Below the pieces are notes generated by a model. It made no database searches. It worked only from the letters and a program-made list of their open reading frames with translations, and had not been told where the DNA came from. Positions 10,906 to 25,084 of a stretch of DNA of 64,000 nucleotides are shown piece by piece; the first letter of the stretch is position 1, and each line of letters starts with the position of its first letter. The position numbers and the translations under genes were made by a program. This DNA is from Epiperipatus broadwayi (taxonomy: Eukaryota; Onychophora; Udeonychophora; Euonychophora; Peripatidae). The stretch lies in NCBI GenBank assembly GCA_028023455.1, contig JAQFVV010006272.1, positions 4,197,127-4,261,126 of the forward strand, given 5' to 3'.

Positions 10906-13070
10906 TACCACTAAAAACACCATCATCATAAACCTTCAGGAAAATGGTTAAATATGTGTGGACTAGATAAATGATAATGATTTATATGCCTTAATAACAA
11001 AAATATCATGCTCCTACTATATATCTCAGAATAGTTCAATTATTATAGCATCTTTCTATCAATAATTTTTAGGATAGTGCAATGATGGTGGCTTGTATTT
11101 ACAATTGATGATGCTGATGGACACTATCTGTAACCTAGAATATAGAGCCATGATCACTATATGACCCATCTACCTGATTTATACTGATATTTCCCATAAC
11201 ATTTATAATGGTAATTAATTACCATATGCCAACTTAAAGCTTAAAACTTAATATCTGATTATCATACATTTTGCATAACATTGTTAAGGGGAATAGCTTT
11301 AAACATTATCAAAACAAATAATTTAATGAAATAGGTTTTGCACATAGTACAAAATGAGCATTTTATAAATCAAATAATTAATAATCTTAATATTCATATC
11401 AATTTTAAAATAATTCTAACATATATTTATTGTATTTCTTAATTCTACTATGAGACATCAGCTTAAAATAGAATTGAAACTTTATATTCAATAAAAGAAA
11501 TAGTCAATATTGATATAAGATTTCTAAATATATATAAACAGGCAATGAACTAAATTATGCATGAGACAAATCAAATTATTTCTTTTCTCCTCTTTTAAAA
11601 TTGAAATGTGAGTTTTTAATCTCATCAGACACATACACATACTATTTAAAGGGGAAAAAAAAACAAATATTAAACAAAGAAATACACCATAGAATAAATA
11701 TTAATAATAAAAATACTTTCAAACATAAATAAAATTTGTAATAAAATTATAACTTGGAATAAACAAGTAAATATAAACATTCTTGTGATTTTTAGAATTT
11801 AAGTTCTATTAGAACTTGGGCAAATTTTCATGCAACTTTTCTAATTTTGTAGGATGGTTTGAATTTCTGGTGTGCATAGAATTGACTGTTCAAATTCTTT
11901 CCAGCATGCATTTTTCTGATGGGCTCATTTTACATTAACAAATTGCTTCTTCTTGCTTTGTAGTTACTTTTTTGAGCACATCTTTCACCAATATGCATGG
12001 TGATTTAACAGTTGGGTCTTTTATATTCAGTTGGTCATAATCCTAAGAAAGGCAGTCAGTTTCAAAAACCGGAATAATAGGATTTGCTACAATTTTAGAG
12101 AACTACAGCAACATAGCTAAGGCACAATATAACTTCACTTCTATGTGGATAACCAACATGGTCACTATCTATTAAATTTCTGGATCAAACTTTTTTTGCC
12201 ACTAAACTTATTTGTGAAAATAGCATGGCATCTATTAATGCCTGGAATATCAAATCTTTTGAATAGTTCAACCACTTTTCATTTTATGGAATTATTTTTA
12301 TTCCTAAAAATCATTGTGAATTTTAAATGATATCATTTAAACTCATAATGAATAAGTCTTTACCAAATACTGGAGCATATTCTTTACTTTTATATTAAGT
12401 TTTCATCTTCACATTTGTAATTTATGAATAAATAACAATTATAAAAAATTTAATTTTTATAGCCCATATTTCAGATCGATAAAATAATCAGTTATTCATT
12501 CATTATCCAACTTTCTCAAAATAATAACTAAAATATCTGCTCCTAAATGTTTCTCCTTTTATATTTCTACTTAACTGCAGGTTTCATGTTATATTATATT
12601 GATAAGTTTTGGAATAAGAAATATTTATTTTGTAATAGCTTAAAAGTTCAACATTATCTCAAGCCATATTTAATAGAGAATGTTTGTTCTATCATGATTT
12701 ATATATATACATTACTCTAACAAAGTTAGATCATATCAGACAATAAGTCCTCATACAACAAAACCTTACAAACTTTGAAGATAGTGTACTACAATTCATT
12801 ACTGGCTGCCTCAACAAATGGTAGATTTAACTGTTTTTGGGTAGCACTAGCTATCAAATGACGAGTACGGTCGTTGATACTAATACCTCTTTTTGCATAT
12901 AAAAGAGTTTGTTACGAGTGAATTTATTGAGTGATGTTATTTAAACTTTGTTAAGAATAATTTACATATATATTATTACCAATTTAGGATTAGCACATTT
13001 AATTCAATATATATATTGCGATATTTTGTCTTATATGTATACAATTTTAAAAAGAAATAGAAAAATTAAC
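10906..13070. other. AT-rich sequence; possible coding relic on - strand at 11800-12330
   Basis: Most of this stretch shows nothing recognisable. Between about 11800 and 12330 the - strand reads as short protein-like pieces (for example PCILVKDVLKKVTTKQEEAI near 11945-12010) that could be a decayed transposable-element protein, but no family was recognised. The 61-codon open frame at 12145-12330 (+) lies opposite and has no motif. Confidence 0.3.
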
Positions 13071-13074
13071 AAAA

Positions 13075-14565
13075 AATTTGATTAAGACAAGATCAAAAGA
13101 GATCATGAACTCATATTATTGTTGCTTAAGTTTAGGCTTGAAATTTAATATTTCTTTCAATAAAGTACTTAAATAATTTTGTACTAGAAATAAAAGCAAA
13201 TTGTTTTAAAATATTTTATTAATTGTGTGCGTGTTTTTGCACATCTTAATTTACTTAAAAAAAGAATATATATAAAGTTTTGTATTTTTAAAGATATAAG
13301 AAGGCAGATAAAATAAACTAATTAGGGAATTTGAAAAACAAAACCAACTATAGAAATTTATAGCAAAACAAATGTGCTTTCTGAGAGAACTTATAAAATC
13401 GCAGAACATATTTAATCGCAATAAAGTTATAGAATTCATCAGTGATAGCTATAATCAGTTGATAATGAAGTTACAGTTAATATGTTTTTGTATTGCTAAG
13501 TTACGTTGTCTTATATTTTGAATGAATTGTTATACCATTAACAATGTTTTGAGAAGAAACTAATAGATATGGACAACTTATCTATGCATTAATGGAAGAA
13601 TAGCTATCCTATCATCATTGTCATGATTTTGCTGAAGTTTAATCTACCATCATTATAAAAGGATCCATAAAGCTTCAATATACTAAAGCCATGGATCACT
13701 TATGCTGGAGAATTGCCAAATTTATGCTGGCACATAATTAAAAACTGTCATTGAGTACTAAAAAAAATCTATAATATTAAATATATATATATTGATTTTC
13801 TTAAAAGGACATTTTAATGTATTCAGGAAGTGTGACATTTTGTAAAGTATATGTATATATAAATTCCAAATTAAAGTCTATGTATATATAATTATAAAAA
13901 AATTGGTGTCAAGAAAATTCTGATTAAAGCCAAGTCAAAAAATTTTGGAATACAATGACAATTTCTTAGATTAAGATTTGATATTTCACATTTTTTTAAA
14001 GTAATTTATAGAAAAGAAAACTGTTTCAAAAGTATTTTATTAAATACATAAATAATTAATATATCTTTTTTTTTAATTTTAAAAAAGAAAGAATATGTAA
14101 AGAGTTTTGTATTTTTAATAGATAATGAAAAAATATTTATAGAAAGACAAATATGTTTTTCTAGAGAGTGTAAAAGGCCAGAGTAAATTTAATTAATTTA
14201 CAAGTGCAAACTTATTTATGCAGCTAAAGTTCATCAGTTAAAACTACAATCAGATAATAAAATTAAAATAGTTAGTTTGAACCGATAACCTATGGCATCC
14301 TATATTCTGAATGATTTGTTGTATCAAAACCATGCTCTGCTAGAGAAACTAAAAGATGTGGGACCTTTGTCCATGCATTTCTGGAAGAATAACTATTTTA
14401 TCATCATCATGATTTTGTCAAAGGTTAATCTGTCTGCATCAGAAAAGAATCCATAAAACCTCAATATATATCAAAGCTGTAGACAGTAATAGAAAATTAT
14501 CAAATAATTTGTGCCAGATCATAATAAAGAAAAAATTAACATTGAATTCTAAGAAAATCTGCAAA
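13075..14565. repeat. diverged tandem duplication, unit about 0.8 kb
   Basis: Two collinear, clearly related segments lie in direct orientation: about 13075-13770 and 13915-14565. Shared landmarks in order are ATTAAGACAAGATCAAAA versus ATTAAAGCCAAGTCAAAA; TAAAGTTTTGTATTTTTAA versus AGAGTTTTGTATTTTTAA; TTCATCAGT with a following AATCAG; GGAAGAATAGCTAT (13594) versus GGAAGAATAACTAT (14383); and GATCCATAAAGC versus AATCCATAAAAC. The spacing drifts from about 842 to 789 bp through indels. The open frames here (13251-13439 and 14439-14639, - strand) have no recognisable motif. The nature of the unit is unknown. Confidence 0.7.
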
Positions 14566-17500
14566 AATTGAGATATAAGCTGAAAAGGATATATTAAATT
14601 ATTCAGATAAATTTGTCTTAAAAAATATTTATACTTCATTTAAATCTAGTAATTTTATGTTTAAAACTAAGAATGCTTAATTTCTAGAAATTAAGTTAAA
14701 ATTTATATATATATATATATGTTACAAATCTTGCTACTTATGAGTTTTCTAGTAAACCAATATGGCAGCCTGTATTTTTGATAAATCTACAGCTTGGAAA
14801 GGGGGGAGGGTGTTTACAAAAAAAATGCCTGGTAGGAAACATCATATTTAATATTTACATTTTATTTTTTATTACTGTTATTTTAAAAAAAGAAATTATG
14901 GGAAAATTAATTACAATATTTACAGTTTTGTTTTTTTTGGATGAACTTATTAATAGAAAAGTGAAAAAAATATATAAATACAATATTTACATTTTATTCA
15001 TATCAGAAGCATGTAATCATATCATGACTATTAAAGCAGCACTTTGGGATGGAGGGACAGAATTCTGTACCTTTGGAAATAGTCCACTGCACTATATTTT
15101 TTGGTAGGAAAATCCCAAATTTTAATTATTATGACAATTTACCAAAAAAACTGACAAAAAGAAACACATTGAATTGAACCAAAATAGGAAGATGAGCATC
15201 TCATCACTTACCACATTCTAAGTAAAAAAAAAAAAAAATTGAAATAAAGTTTTTTAATTAAATTTATCAGAATTTATTCTCTTTTTTTTTTATTTAACTA
15301 TCAATTTATTAATTTTGTTTTAATTTAACAACTGTCACATCTTCGGTGGTTAATAGGTTCTTGAAATTGTATATTTATCAAAAATATGGGCTGTCATTTA
15401 CTTGAACACTCACAAGTAGTCAAATCTTTATATCAAAAATATTTGCTTCCATATGAACCAAATAAATACTACAAATGTCCTCCAAAAAAAATATCATTAA
15501 AAAAATTTTTTTTTCCATTTCTTAAACAAGAAATTGATATTAAAATGGGGAGAATTTTTATAAACTTTATGATAAATGATTTTTCATTAATCTTCTCAGA
15601 ATTATTTATCTTAACTAAAATTATTTATTGTACTTTTACTAAACAGGAGTTAATAATAATTTATAAAATATAATTAAGTGTTATTTTATTAATTATTCTT
15701 TAATGGTTTTTTTAATTATTAATTTATCAAACTATATAATATGTCAAAGTACCTGAATCTTATGTTCTATGAAAATTTTATTCAGATCATATGGGTATGA
15801 AGAGTAATAAACAATAATTAGGAGTACAATGTTCCTTTGGTTCAATCAAAGGTGAAGATATTCTTTTAATATTTCTGTTTAATTTTATGATGCCCTGATT
15901 TAAATTATTGTCTAAGAATGTTACAGTTACATAATGCAAAGCAAATATGTACCACATATGTAAATATTTTTGATTCACTTATGGGAATATATAGAAAAAT
16001 TAACTCATCCTCTTTGCTTTTATCCCATTTATTGGAGTCAATATTGATATTTGTATTTTTGATGTTTCATATTGGATGGTTATCCTCATCATTGCCACCA
16101 CCAGTTAAACATAATTATGTATCTGTTACTTCCTCATAATTACTTCACTATTTATTCTATTACATATAAAATAATGCATCAATGTCCATGACTACTGAAA
16201 TTTTATTTTTATTTTTCCATCATATTATATTACAATATGCATAAAATCTATAAATTATGAGTTTATATGAAGAAAAAATTATTATCACTATAACAATATA
16301 GAAAAAATATACTTTTAGGACCAAATATGATTTTCATTTATACTAGTTGTATTACATGTTTTAGCTGCATACTAGTTTGAAATTTTATAACCACTCTTAA
16401 ATGCACACATTGAAGATACTATAAAACTAAAACAATAACCACAAAATTTTATTTAGTATTTGGCTGAAACAAGTTGTATAATTAAAATAAATTACAATTT
16501 TATTTACTCCTAAACTAGGCTACAAATAATCTTAAACAAACAAAATATGAAGCTTAAAAAATATTTATTTTTCAACAAAATGTTTAATTAATGTTAAACT
16601 TTTTTGTCGTACCCTTTCTTGATCCTAACTCCGTAAAAGGTTTTTATTTATTGCCCCAACACTTGAATATTTTTTATACAGCCTCTATATATCTGATGAA
16701 TTTGATGGGAGATTGATATAAAAATTTCTTACCATAAATAAGATATTTTATAAAAAGACCTTTTGATCTTACAGAATACATGGCAGTATTCTATTTTTTG
16801 ATTGCATACTTACTAAATGACATCATCATTTATGCTACTGAAAGCACCCCTTGAACAAATACATATATTGAACTGATCTGGCACTTTATAAAGCATATAG
16901 AAAGTATATTTAGCTCATGTACTTTGTGTATTTACATGTATTATTTAATGAAGTATGCAGAATATATATATATATATATGATGATGAGGAATATAATCAT
17001 ATACAATATATAAAATACATCAGAGATTAGTTGTTGTCATATTTGGGTCCATTGGATAATTTAATTGTTAATGAGAAAATGTATCTAGCTGCACTCAAGT
17101 TAATTTCACAATTCATGAATAAGTAAGTAGTAAAGCCACTGTATTACATAAATTTTATAATATAAATGTTTATTTGATTCCATATAAATATGATATATAT
17201 CTAAAAAACTATATTCATCAAAATCAAATCTAGTCATAAAATTTCTCTTAAATTCATCAAACAGATTTTTATTTACTTTACTTAACTAGAATTTGATCTA
17301 GAAATCTTTAACTTTTTCATTACTGCACATTACACTAAACTGTACAGAACAATAGAATAAATTGTACTTAATATTGCTAAAACACTGAGAGCATATAATG
17401 TGTATGTAAGCACAAGGAAGAATATACTATATAATATGATTCAGTAAAATGTTAAAAATGTAAAATTAAGGTTCTCATATTATGGAATAATGTATCCAGT

Positions 17501-17860
17501 TTTTATATTCATGATCTGGAGTTTAAATTCAGAATGAATAAAATTAGAAAAAGAAATAGGTTTCTATCCATCTTGGGTCTTTTTCCAGATAGTTGTATAT
17601 AACTAGTCTATGGCCTCTAGCTATTTTTAACTAGAGAATAAAATAAAGTATTATGTTTATTTTTTGTACAGCTAGAATAAATATACCAGTTATTTAATAA
17701 TAATATACAACCCATTAACTAAATATTAAAACTTTAATAAAAATATTTTTTATAATAATAGAATATACATGATAATTTATATATAGATATTTGCTTTCAT
17801 TATGGTTAACAAATAGTGAATGTGTTGTTGTTAGCAGTGTAATTAGTATTGGAGAATGAA
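14566..17860. other. AT-rich sequence, nothing recognised
   Basis: Several short open frames (14778-15107, 15386-15673, 15918-16139 on +; 15787-15978 on -) are dominated by Ile, Phe, Lys, Asn and Leu and show no family motif. Short (TA)n tracts occur at about 14703-14720 and 16963-16979. Missing 5' exons of the receptor gene could be hidden here; none was identified. Confidence 0.4.
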
Positions 17861-17864
17861 TGCT

Positions 17865-18015
17865 GAGATTCCCCTTTAAACCCTGACACTTCAACCTACA
17901 GGTGGCTTGCTTCATTTTCGGGTAATCTCCTGTTCCAGATTTGAGCATGACTCGCTGCACTATGATAGACAATATTTGTACTGTTGTAATACACACAATC
18001 AGATTCACTGACATA
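17865..18015. other. compositionally distinct island of unknown nature
   Basis: About 150 bp clearly less AT-rich than its flanks. The - strand is open through it (part of a frame at 17715-18014) and reads VQRVMLKSGTGDYPKMKQAT, with Cys, Gly, Pro and Arg frequencies unlike the chance frames around it. The + strand is open only in pieces. No family was recognised. It could be an exon relic, a transposon fragment or a conserved non-coding element. It lies 0.6 kb upstream of the first visible receptor exon but does not read as an nAChR exon in any frame. Confidence 0.35.
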
Positions 18016-18593
18016 ACTTTCCAATTGGTATGTTCATGCTAATAACATGAAGATAAAAATTACTAAAATTTTATTATCCAACATTTTACAATCCTTAAAA
18101 TGAATGATGGATTTGATGTTGTAGAATCTTTTGCCCTGCAACGAGTTCTTAAAGCTTGTTTCATCTTGGTATCTTTGCGTGTGTACATGTATTAAGTTTT
18201 TTAAAATATATATATATTGTGTAAACAATAATACATTTTTTTTTATTCCTTTAATCCTAATAAAATATTTTAATAGCAATAACTACCTACCTTAATAACG
18301 ATCAAGTGTTATTCTTTGATCATAAGATTGTTACTTAGCAACTTTACTTTGCTTCGGCCAGAATACTTAATGTACAAGTAATTGCGTGAGTAGATAAAGC
18401 TGATGACTACATAATGATTTAGTGATTTTTATTATTAATAACATCGTTATGAATTAAACAAGTATAAATTTAGCTAAGATTTTAATTAGTTTATAATTTC
18501 ATTACTTATGTATCTCTTAACAAAAATAGCTTTAATTTTTAGATCAAATGTAAATTTTATCTATAGATATTATTCTAACGTTTTTTATTACAG

Positions 18594-18703
18594 GAATGGC
18601 CAGATTACCAGCTGCAGTGGGATCCTGAAGAATATGGTGGCACTAAATCTATTCGACTTCCCCCTGATAAAATTTGGAAACCTGAAATAGTTTTATTTAA
18701 TAA
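18594..18703 (+). CDS. nAChR non-alpha subunit, exon with loops D and A
   Basis: First visible exon of a nicotinic acetylcholine receptor subunit, a pentameric ligand-gated channel of the Cys-loop family in the plasma membrane. It reads from EWPDYQLQWDP through YGGTKSIRLPPDKIWKPEIV to LFN, phase 0 at the start and two bases into the next codon at the end. The preceding ttacag and following gtaaga are good splice sites. The exon is exactly 110 bp, the size of the equivalent exon (exon 4) in vertebrate nAChR genes, with boundaries in the same places. Trp2 matches the loop D tryptophan of the complementary face. Loop A reads L-F-N-N, with Phe where ligand-binding alpha subunits have Tyr. Earlier exons (signal peptide, N-terminal helix and the usual 45-bp exon) were not found within the left 18.5 kb. 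Confidence 0.95.
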
Positions 18704-19896
18704 GTAAGAGTTATTATAACTAACTAATATTGATTATTTATTAAATAATAACTAATTTTGAATAATTATTAGACTTTATCAGAAAAATACTACACATCCA
18801 CAAATAATCAATCTGTTAATAAAGATAAGAAGTGTGTTGACATAAAGAGAAAACAACTATTGAAATCGCACCTTTTTAATTCTATCATTTCGAGTTTTTT
18901 ACACAAAGACCTTAATTTTAAATAATCCATATATGTTGTAAACTTACAAACATAATTAAAAATAGTGTTGAACTTTAAATGAAATTGAAGATTAATAGTT
19001 ATTAATCATAATTTAATACTATAGAGAGAAATAGTATAATTTGCTACAGAGAAAAAATCTTTTTTTTTTCATTCTTCTAGAATATTATTCAATCTTTATA
19101 TCCAATTTAGAATTGGAATACTGATTCATAAGTGAAACGCATTTTTATACTGCACCTTATACCTTTTTTTTCCAGTCATTTGAAAAACTTAAGTATCTGT
19201 TTTATTTCAAAGTTTAAATTTCATGTTTTATAGTGAAAATAATTAAATGAAAAGAAAGTATCTATATTTTAAAACAACTATTTATAATCAATATACCTTA
19301 AGACTAAATTAATTTTGTTATCTATTTATTTTCTCTAATCCATTATTTAGCAGAAAACTGACCAAAATAAATATATATTTCTTTATTCTCAATTCTAATT
19401 ATTATACCATCAATTCACTCAATATCATAATTTTTTTATTTTTAATTATTAGTTAATTTTTCAGCTAAATTTCTTAATAAATAATAATAAATTTTAAAAA
19501 AATAAAAATATGTATAGAATTGAAATTCACCGTAACACATCTTTGAAATTTTAAATATTGACACCTAAAAGACATCAATAATTTGAAATATAGTGAAACT
19601 TATTCAATCTTTTTTATTTATAAATTTTAGAATATAATGTTTTAGGATTTGAATATTATTATTACAATAATCTTGCTATAAAATTTTCAGAGTTTCTGAA
19701 TGACTCCGAAAATATTTTCCCACATAACATCACATGATGAATATTGTATAGGGAAAGTTTTTAATGTATAAAACATTTTTCCATTTATACAGAAAAAATA
19801 TATTTATTTTCATTGTTTATTTTATATATTTTACAAAATATAGTTTCAATGAAGATTAGACCAAATAATAATGAAATGAAATTGTCTTATTTTAAA

Positions 19897-20124
19897 TTAG
19901 TTGTGTTGAACATATTGAGACAGTTTCATGGCTATTTTCTCTCTTTGTATACAGAATTGATGTATTTCATCATAACTTGAAATGAATTGTAAATGTATCT
20001 CAGTGACTTTAGTAGCTGACTCAATAGCAGTCTCAAGAGCTAAAGATTCTTGGGTTGATTTTTGGATATATAAAATAAGATACTCAACAAGCATCATTGT
20101 CAATCTGGCAACTTGTTTTCTCAA
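19897..20124 (-). pseudogene. unidentified coding-like fragment on the - strand
   Basis: A 75-codon open stretch starting at a TTG, with a TGA just upstream in frame. Its composition differs from the chance frames around it: charged, Glu/Gln/Thr-rich and helix-like, with segments such as STQESLALETAIESATKVTE and QREKIAMKLSQY. It could be an exon or processed relic of a helical protein. I do not recognise the family and no intact gene surrounds it. The frame at 19982-20176 (+) is its antisense. Confidence 0.3.
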
Positions 20125-22684
20125 ATGTCAAATGACCTCTCAATCAATTAATAATATATTTTTTAAAAAAGGCTAATTAATATTATATATATATTATGAA
20201 AAAGAATATCATAATGCATCCAGAATATTAAAAATACTTATGTTAAATCAATAACTTATTGTAAAGTTCATGTGCCTATTTTAAATCGTAATAAATGAAT
20301 ATAGTAAAATATAAATTTGAGTAATATATTTCAAATATAGAGTCATCACGTATGACAATTGAAAAGTATGTCCATCTGAAAATATCTGGTTGGATTAAAA
20401 TATATTTTAGAAAATTATATTATATCTATAAGCATATATATTTGAAAGGAAAGATTATTAATTATAATTTCTAGAAATATAAACTAAATAGTATGTAACT
20501 TCCGATTTTTATAATTTAATTTAAAATTAAAATATTTTTACCTGAATAGAAATATAAAAATATAATGACATCAAATATTGATGGATTTCAAAGATAATTC
20601 TAATTACCTGTCTTGTTTCAATGTCTGCAGGCTAAGCTTTTATTATACACTTAGCGTGAATGTTACACATTAGCTGTCTAAAGTAAAAGAGTCTAATTCA
20701 ATCATGGGCACATTAAATTCTAATTTTTTTGAAGTTATGCTTTTTAGATTCATTGTTTTTTGTAAAGTTACTTATAAATAATTTCAAAGAGAAAAGAAAA
20801 AAGTTCTCTTTTGTAAATAATTTATATTTGTAAAATATTTGAATGTAAAATATAATTTTAATCATCAATTCAAAATATGACTTTTAAAAAATTCTAATCT
20901 ATTTACATTTTTTATTTATTTATTTAATAATTGTTTACAATAACGATTGTAGAAAGTGTATAATAAATTTGATTGAAACAATCAAAAATAGTTAAAAGTT
21001 TTATTTAAAAAAAAAATTATATTGATTTATTTAATAACAAAAAAAAATTTATTATTCATTGTTTAGGGAATGGATTTGTTGTTTTTTTTTAAGTCATTGA
21101 AATACTCATAAATTTTATAAAGGAATTTGGAAAAATTCTAATTGCAAATTAGATTCTCGATTGGCTGTGATGTCATTTAATTCAGCTGCTGTATACATAT
21201 TTTGAATAACTATATCATTCATGATTTGAGTTTGGTCAAGAAAATCAGACCGTTTTAAATTTCATTCCTGAAATAGATAAGTGCTGTAAACATGTCTTGA
21301 TGACATTTCAATACTGCTTATAGACATCAAGTCAAGCTACTTTTATTGTTGGATCTAGAAAAAAAAATGTGTTTGAGGCAACACTTAAATCCCATTTCTT
21401 CTATCATCCTTTTTTCATTATTTGAAGAGTTTCTTAGTTGCTCATTTAGAAAAGAGATATTAATTTGAAATATGCTTTCAGTGTAAACTTGCATTTTAAT
21501 TGAATACTAAATATGATATACTAATAACTTTTATATACTTTCTGTAAGATAATTTGTTTTTTTGATATGTGGTAGAGGAATATATGAAAGAATAGAAAAT
21601 CATCATGAAAGAATTAATTCAGATGAGCAAATTATATTTTCTTGTGAAAAATCATTATAAAAACTAAGAAAAATATATAGCTTTTAAAGACCCATTATCA
21701 CTATAGAAAAATCTGATAAAATGACTATCATGGATATTAAAGAAGATTATTGTACTTCAATGGACTTTATTATAATGAAATCATTAAGTTTATAAAATAG
21801 AATGAACCATAATTACAAATTTAAAAAGCATCACCTGAATAATGTCACTATTAATAATAAAAGTCAATAGGTAGAAACTATTCAGATGATCTGAAAGTGT
21901 TACTGTATGGCATCTATTGGTTATTCAAGCTAACATAGATAGCACTAGAGTAAAGTGATGCAAAATATATTAAAATTGTTAAAATTTTCATTTTTAGATA
22001 TCTATTTTTGTGGCTTTGTATTATTTCACTACTATTATTATATACAATATGCATTATTTGATAACAATATTCAAACTATTTAAAACTTGAAATCATAGAT
22101 ATTCCCTCTGTTAAACAGAGTAGAAAAGGATGTAGATTTTTATTACAGTAAAAAAATTGTAATTGTTATAGATATTATATGTGAATACCTTTTCTAAACA
22201 TTACTTAACTCACGAAAACATAATATTTTTTATATTAATGAAATCCTGAAGTGTTATAGTGTGGTCAAAGTATGGACTCTCCTAAAGCTTCAATCCTTTC
22301 TCAGATTAGGGAAATTTACAGTAGCAAACTCTCCATATAATAGTGCCACCTAGTGCAAGCCATAATTATCATTGGATTCTAAAAGGTTTGTGCACAAAAT
22401 CTCTAACTAGTATCTACTCATCCAATATCTTGAGATATCCCCAGACGAGTTTCTAAATTGTGTTTTTCATCAGTGAGAATCCTTGAATCTAAGAGCACTG
22501 GACATGAATCTTAGGATCTAATGAAACTCTCCAGCAGCCTTTTTTTATGTATTTAGTTAACTATAAAGCTGTAATCCCAAGATGAAAACACAATAAAGGT
22601 TTTAATTTAAGCTAATAAACTCATATAATCATACAGATGTGAACCCAGTTATGTATCTATACATTTTAGTATCTTTGGTCAATA

Positions 22685-23240
22685 CCATGACCCACTTATT
22701 AGAAAGTCTAATAAGTAATGTTTTTTTCTTTTCTGATTTCATCATAAGTTGATACAAAGATTTGCTCTATGTTTACTTAATAATGGCAAAAGATAATGGT
22801 GTTCATGTGATCTTTATTAGTGAAGTTTCTAAAATGTATTGAGTCTCATGCTTGTATGAAAACTAGACAGATTGAACATGTCTTATATCAACACAACAGC
22901 TTGATTTATATATAGGAAAACAAAAAAGTTGCATATTTTGGAAATTAGTGATATTAATTATAAAGAGCATGACCCTTTTGCTATCACAGTATGCATCCAT
23001 GTGCTAAGCCTACAGTGAGACCTAGGATTTTGCTTTAAGAATAAACTTGGTAAATCATTTAATGTTCATTATAGAGGATAAGAGAAGAAAGCAAAATTAA
23101 TCAACACTCATCACCCAGATGTTAAAAAATCTAATGAATAATGCTTTCTTCTTTTCTGTTTTTATGAGAGGTTGATATTAAGATCTTTGCCTTGTAGGAT
23201 ACTTTTTGAAAACTGTTTTAATTATTAATGGCAAAGGTCT
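22685..23240. repeat. diverged short duplication inside intron 1
   Basis: About 110 bp at 22685-22795 and at 23108-23240 are related in direct orientation. Both run CCCA, then TCTAAT-A-TAATG, then TTTTTCTTTTCTG or TTCTTCTTTTCTG, then GTTGATA, a GATTTGC or GATCTTTGC step, and TAATGGCAAA(A/G)G. The offset is about 420-440 bp. The surrounding 22270-23240 is less AT-rich than average and may be one old interspersed element. Confidence 0.5.
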
Positions 23241-25084
23241 AGAAATTTTTAAAATACATCCAAATGAATACACTTTCAGTTGTTCATCAAACAGTTAGTT
23301 TTGGTTAAGAAAGTTAAATATAAAGTATTTAGTGGCTATAGGAGTATCATATAATTAGATTCTGTACACTAATTGATACTAAGAATCTCAGTGAAATTTA
23401 TATTTTTTATTTAGATATTTTGATTAACCTTGACCAAAATTTGTTACTTTATTTTGCTCATAGACTTTTTCAAATTGTCTATTCTGGAAGTCATACTAAA
23501 ATAGAAATAAATTATATCATTAATTACTGTATTTGAATTACAAATGTTAAGTTTTCTACTCAAATATAAATTGGGTATCTAAGCAATAATATAATATTAT
23601 GACCACTTTCCTATTTTCAATGTTAGTTTTGTTTATTTCTGATCACATTATTATATTTTATTCCAGTATTTCAATAGTTAAAGTCACATCATAAAGTATA
23701 ATAACAAAAAACATAGATGAATGGTATTGTTCAGGAGTTCATAAGCAGTTTAAGCACCAGAAATGATAGAGCTGAGCTACTATCCATGAATGTTAATCTT
23801 ATGAATCCACTACTCTATCACTGATCACTATTAAGATGCATAATAATTATTCTAGAGAGAGCAATATAAAAGACAAGTCTAGTAAGTACTAAGATTTTAT
23901 CAGTCTAATGAGTCAAAGGTAAAGCCAGTGTAAATTTTAAGTTGTAAAATAATATATAGAGAACAAAATCTACTAGATATCAGTTTATATTATATTCTCT
24001 GCCCAAAAGCATGAAGAATAATAATAAAATTCTACAATCAAGAAATAACCCTTGATCATTGTGGTGCTATTTCTTCATACTCTCTACAGAGTCATAATAG
24101 TACTATGTCAATTTTAGATTGATGATATAAAATTTAAAAATACATAAAAAACTAAGAAATCCACAAAAGCAAAATGCTATTAGCAGCATATGAGATAATG
24201 GATAAAATAATCGATAAAGAAAATAAGAGAGCTAATACAGTATCTTAAATTCTGAATAAGGTATTATTAATAATGGCTAAACAGATTTGCTACTCTACAC
24301 TATGAGGTCCCCATGCTAGGTAGACACTTAACAAGGTGTAAGAAGCAAGATTTGAATCTGGCAGTATGAATGGTTTAAATACTGCAACACATTTTTAACT
24401 TGATGTTACTTCATTGTATTATAAAAATGTGATTCTGCTTTAAAATAATGAAAAACGTGTGTGTCATAAAATTTTTATCAAAAAACTAAAAGAAGACAAT
24501 AAAATATTTCTTAAACCTAAGAGAGATTAATCATAGACACAACAGTTTTAATTAAAAGTTATTTTAAGATGTAATTTTGCTCACACAAAAATACTTTGTT
24601 CATTGAGGTAATTGTTTAGAACAGTTAATTTATTTTTAATCACATCAATTTTTTATTTCTAATATATAATAATACTTTGGTTTAAAAGTGAGTTAAGCAG
24701 ACACATTATTACATCACATATTTCAGCTATGATATAACCAGGCAAACAAATAATCATAATATTATATAATATCAGTGTGTGTCTGACTTACCTTTAATCC
24801 AAAATTTTGGATTATTATATATTTTACATAAAAAATTAATGTGGTTCAAAATAAATGAACAGTTCTAAGCAATTAGAACAAAGTATGTTTGTAGTGAGTA
24901 AAATTAATTTTGAAATAATTTTAAAAAAAAACCTGTTGTGATTATGGTTAACCTCTCTTATGTTTAAAAATATTTTATTGTCCTTTTCATATTAATACAA
25001 AAAAAAATCTTTTCTTTGCATTATTTTAAGGAATTTTTAAATTCTTACAATAAATGGCAGTAAGATCAAGTTTATATATATATA

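Noticed and set aside
10906-18593. Upstream exons of the receptor (signal peptide, 45-bp exon)
   Set aside because: Looked for sequences coding the expected V-L-T-T-N-x-W-like motif and a signal peptide in all + frames; nothing convincing. Transcript data would be needed.
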